Shown in pieces: positions 25,956 to 26,840 of a DNA stretch of 26,840 nucleotides; positions within the stretch are counted from its first letter, which is position 1, and every line of letters starts with the position of its first letter. The stretch is taken from positions 267,971 to 294,810 of the forward strand of contig MU069747.1 in the NCBI GenBank assembly GCA_002284615.2, read 5' to 3'. The DNA is from Dunaliella salina. Taxonomy: Eukaryota; Chlorophyta; Chlorophyceae; Chlamydomonadales; Dunaliellaceae. Below the pieces are notes generated by a model that ran no database searches, had not been told where the DNA came from, and saw only the letters and a program-made list of their open reading frames with translations. The position numbers and the translations under genes were made by a program.

Positions 25956-26303
25956 CCACCTTCAAACAAAACATGCAGGAGCATGTGTGTGTGTGTGTGG
26001 GGCAGGATTGATCTTTTAGAAGGCTGTGCAATCAGAAACCTCGGGATGCGCTTTCCCAAACATGCACACAAAAAACACTCACATGAGTGATCATTATGCT
26101 TCAGGGTTCAGGGTCAGAGTGCCGAATTGCTGAGCACCTCGAGACGCCACTGACCATGTAAAGAGGTCGGTGGCCACCTCTCTCAAACAGATCCGACCAA
26201 TGAGCACGGAAAAAAAAAATATTAGGTGTATAATTTGATTCAGGGCTCGTTAAAATTTCCCCAAATTTTAAAAATTTTGAAGAAATTTAAATACATTCGA
26301 ATA
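25956..26303. promoter_or_regulatory. Divergent intergenic region
   Basis: Lies between the minus-strand gene (rightmost identified exon ending 25955) and the plus-strand gene starting at 26304. The right part (26205-26303) is strongly AT-rich, with TATAA at 26229-26233 about 75 bases before the ATG, plausible for a core promoter. The left part has a (TG)n tract (about 25983-25999), and an unidentified first exon of the minus-strand gene may lie here (ATGATCACTCAT|GTGAGTG near 26085 is one option). Confidence 0.35.
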
Positions 26304-26840
26304 ATGGTGAAGGCCTTGATCGTGAAGCCATCCCTGCTATCTCCAGTCCCTGCACACTTTGCAGGTGAGGGGTGTAGTCAATGCATGTGGATCGACTGCT
26401 TGCGTACTAACCTTGCTTTACAACCTTTTACCTCACCATGTGCTATCATTGACCGCATGACTTGAAATTGAATGCCATGTCAGGACGTTGACTGCCCTTT
26501 TGCGATTGCAGGTGGGAAGTGGGCTGTGAAATGCTGTGCCTGTTCCCTGAGCACTGAGGGGGCTCAGGTGCAAATCCTAACAAGTGCCACAAGGGCGCAA
26601 CTGCTTGCAATTGCCGTGTCAGGCTCTGTCCAAGGCTGCACCCTGGCATCCATCAAACCATCCAGCTTCTCGTCTGGCGTGGCTGTCGTACAATGGCAGA
26701 CTGAACAGTGTGCACTTCCTCAACACAGCCCTCACAGGGGTGGCATGGATGAAAAGGTCATTTCACAGCGCAGCGTGAAATACAGCGTGGTCCTCAGTGA
26801 TGGTTGCTGTCAGGTGTGTAATGGAACTGCTCTTGATGGT
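26304..26840 (+). CDS. 5' part of a spliced gene, unknown protein (runs off the window)
   Basis: Exon 1 (26304-26364) encodes MVKALIVKPSLLSPVPAHFA plus one base, with a good start context (ATAATGG) and a TTTGCAG|GTGAGG donor. Intron 26365-26511 (147 nt) ends in CCTTTTGCGATTGCAG. Exon 2 from 26512 continues in phase 1 (G|GT) as GKWAVKCCACSLSTEGAQVQ, TSATRAQLLAIAVSG, LASIKPSSFSSGVAVVQWQT and DEKVISQRSVKYSVVLSDGC, open to the last base of the window. Splice sites and phase agree, which makes the start credible. Further introns are possible within exon 2 (for example TGTCAG|GTGTGT near 26813). The segment KYSVVLSDG recalls the N-terminal domain of RPA large subunits, but nothing else supports that, so no name is given. 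Confidence 0.55.

Noticed and set aside
26512..26840. Replication protein A large subunit
   Set aside because: Only one short stretch (KYSVVLSDG) resembles it; the rest of the exon and the first exon do not match the expected N-terminal domain.
1..26840. CRISPR arrays, bacterial operons, phage genes
   Set aside because: No regularly spaced repeats, no ribosome-binding sites and no bacterial gene order; spliced genes and LINE/gypsy/hAT elements show a eukaryotic nuclear genome.

Overview
The window reads as nuclear DNA of a eukaryote, most likely a chlorophyte green alga of the Chlamydomonadales (a Haematococcus-like genome would fit). The basis is spliceosomal-type GT-AG introns, low-complexity Gln/Ala/Pro/Ser-rich exons with CAG runs, abundant CATGCATGC-type words, (AC)n and C/G homopolymers, and several families of degraded eukaryotic transposons. 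There are no operons, ribosome-binding sites, CRISPR arrays or complete tRNA/rRNA genes. The organism call is inference; no single marker gene fixes it.

Layout. 1-3530: decayed or fragmentary coding-like sequence (candidate minus-strand exon ending at a consensus donor at 664/665, a plus-strand broken coding stretch at 1502-1949, a minus-strand reading frame at 2879-3532) and an inverted duplication at 3368-3470. 3531-5250: no gene seen. 5250-8200: AT-rich cluster of at least three diverged copies of one repeat in alternating orientation, into which a hAT-type element (6494-7233) is inserted. 8196-9630: minus-strand coding-like pieces, one with a phase-consistent 83-nt intron and a Gln/Gly minisatellite. 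9861-11520: a complete-ended but internally deleted Ty3/gypsy chromovirus (LTRs, 5-bp target duplication, polypurine tract, integrase C-terminus and chromodomain). 12872-13682: second hAT copy with perfect 8-bp target duplication. 13740-16260: coding remnants, a perfect 114-bp palindrome, a LINE fragment, a minus-strand exon and an inverted duplication of about 0.57 kb. 16706-18510: a gypsy protease/RT fragment followed by a LINE reverse transcriptase fragment with intact YADD. 18511-19723: minisatellite only. 19724-23300: minus-strand coding-like exons of unknown product. 24099-26840: the best host-gene territory, a minus-strand gene with a transmembrane segment, polyQ and a phase-0 intron, arranged head to head with a plus-strand gene that starts at 26304 and runs off the window end.

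The genes do not form a pathway. The window is dominated by transposon turnover and local rearrangement: nested insertion, solo deletion derivatives, and three separate head-to-head inverted duplications of short coding-like segments. Those inverted duplications, the tRNA-like T-arm inside the LTRs, and the paired hAT derivatives that each retain a zinc-finger exon are the most unusual signals.
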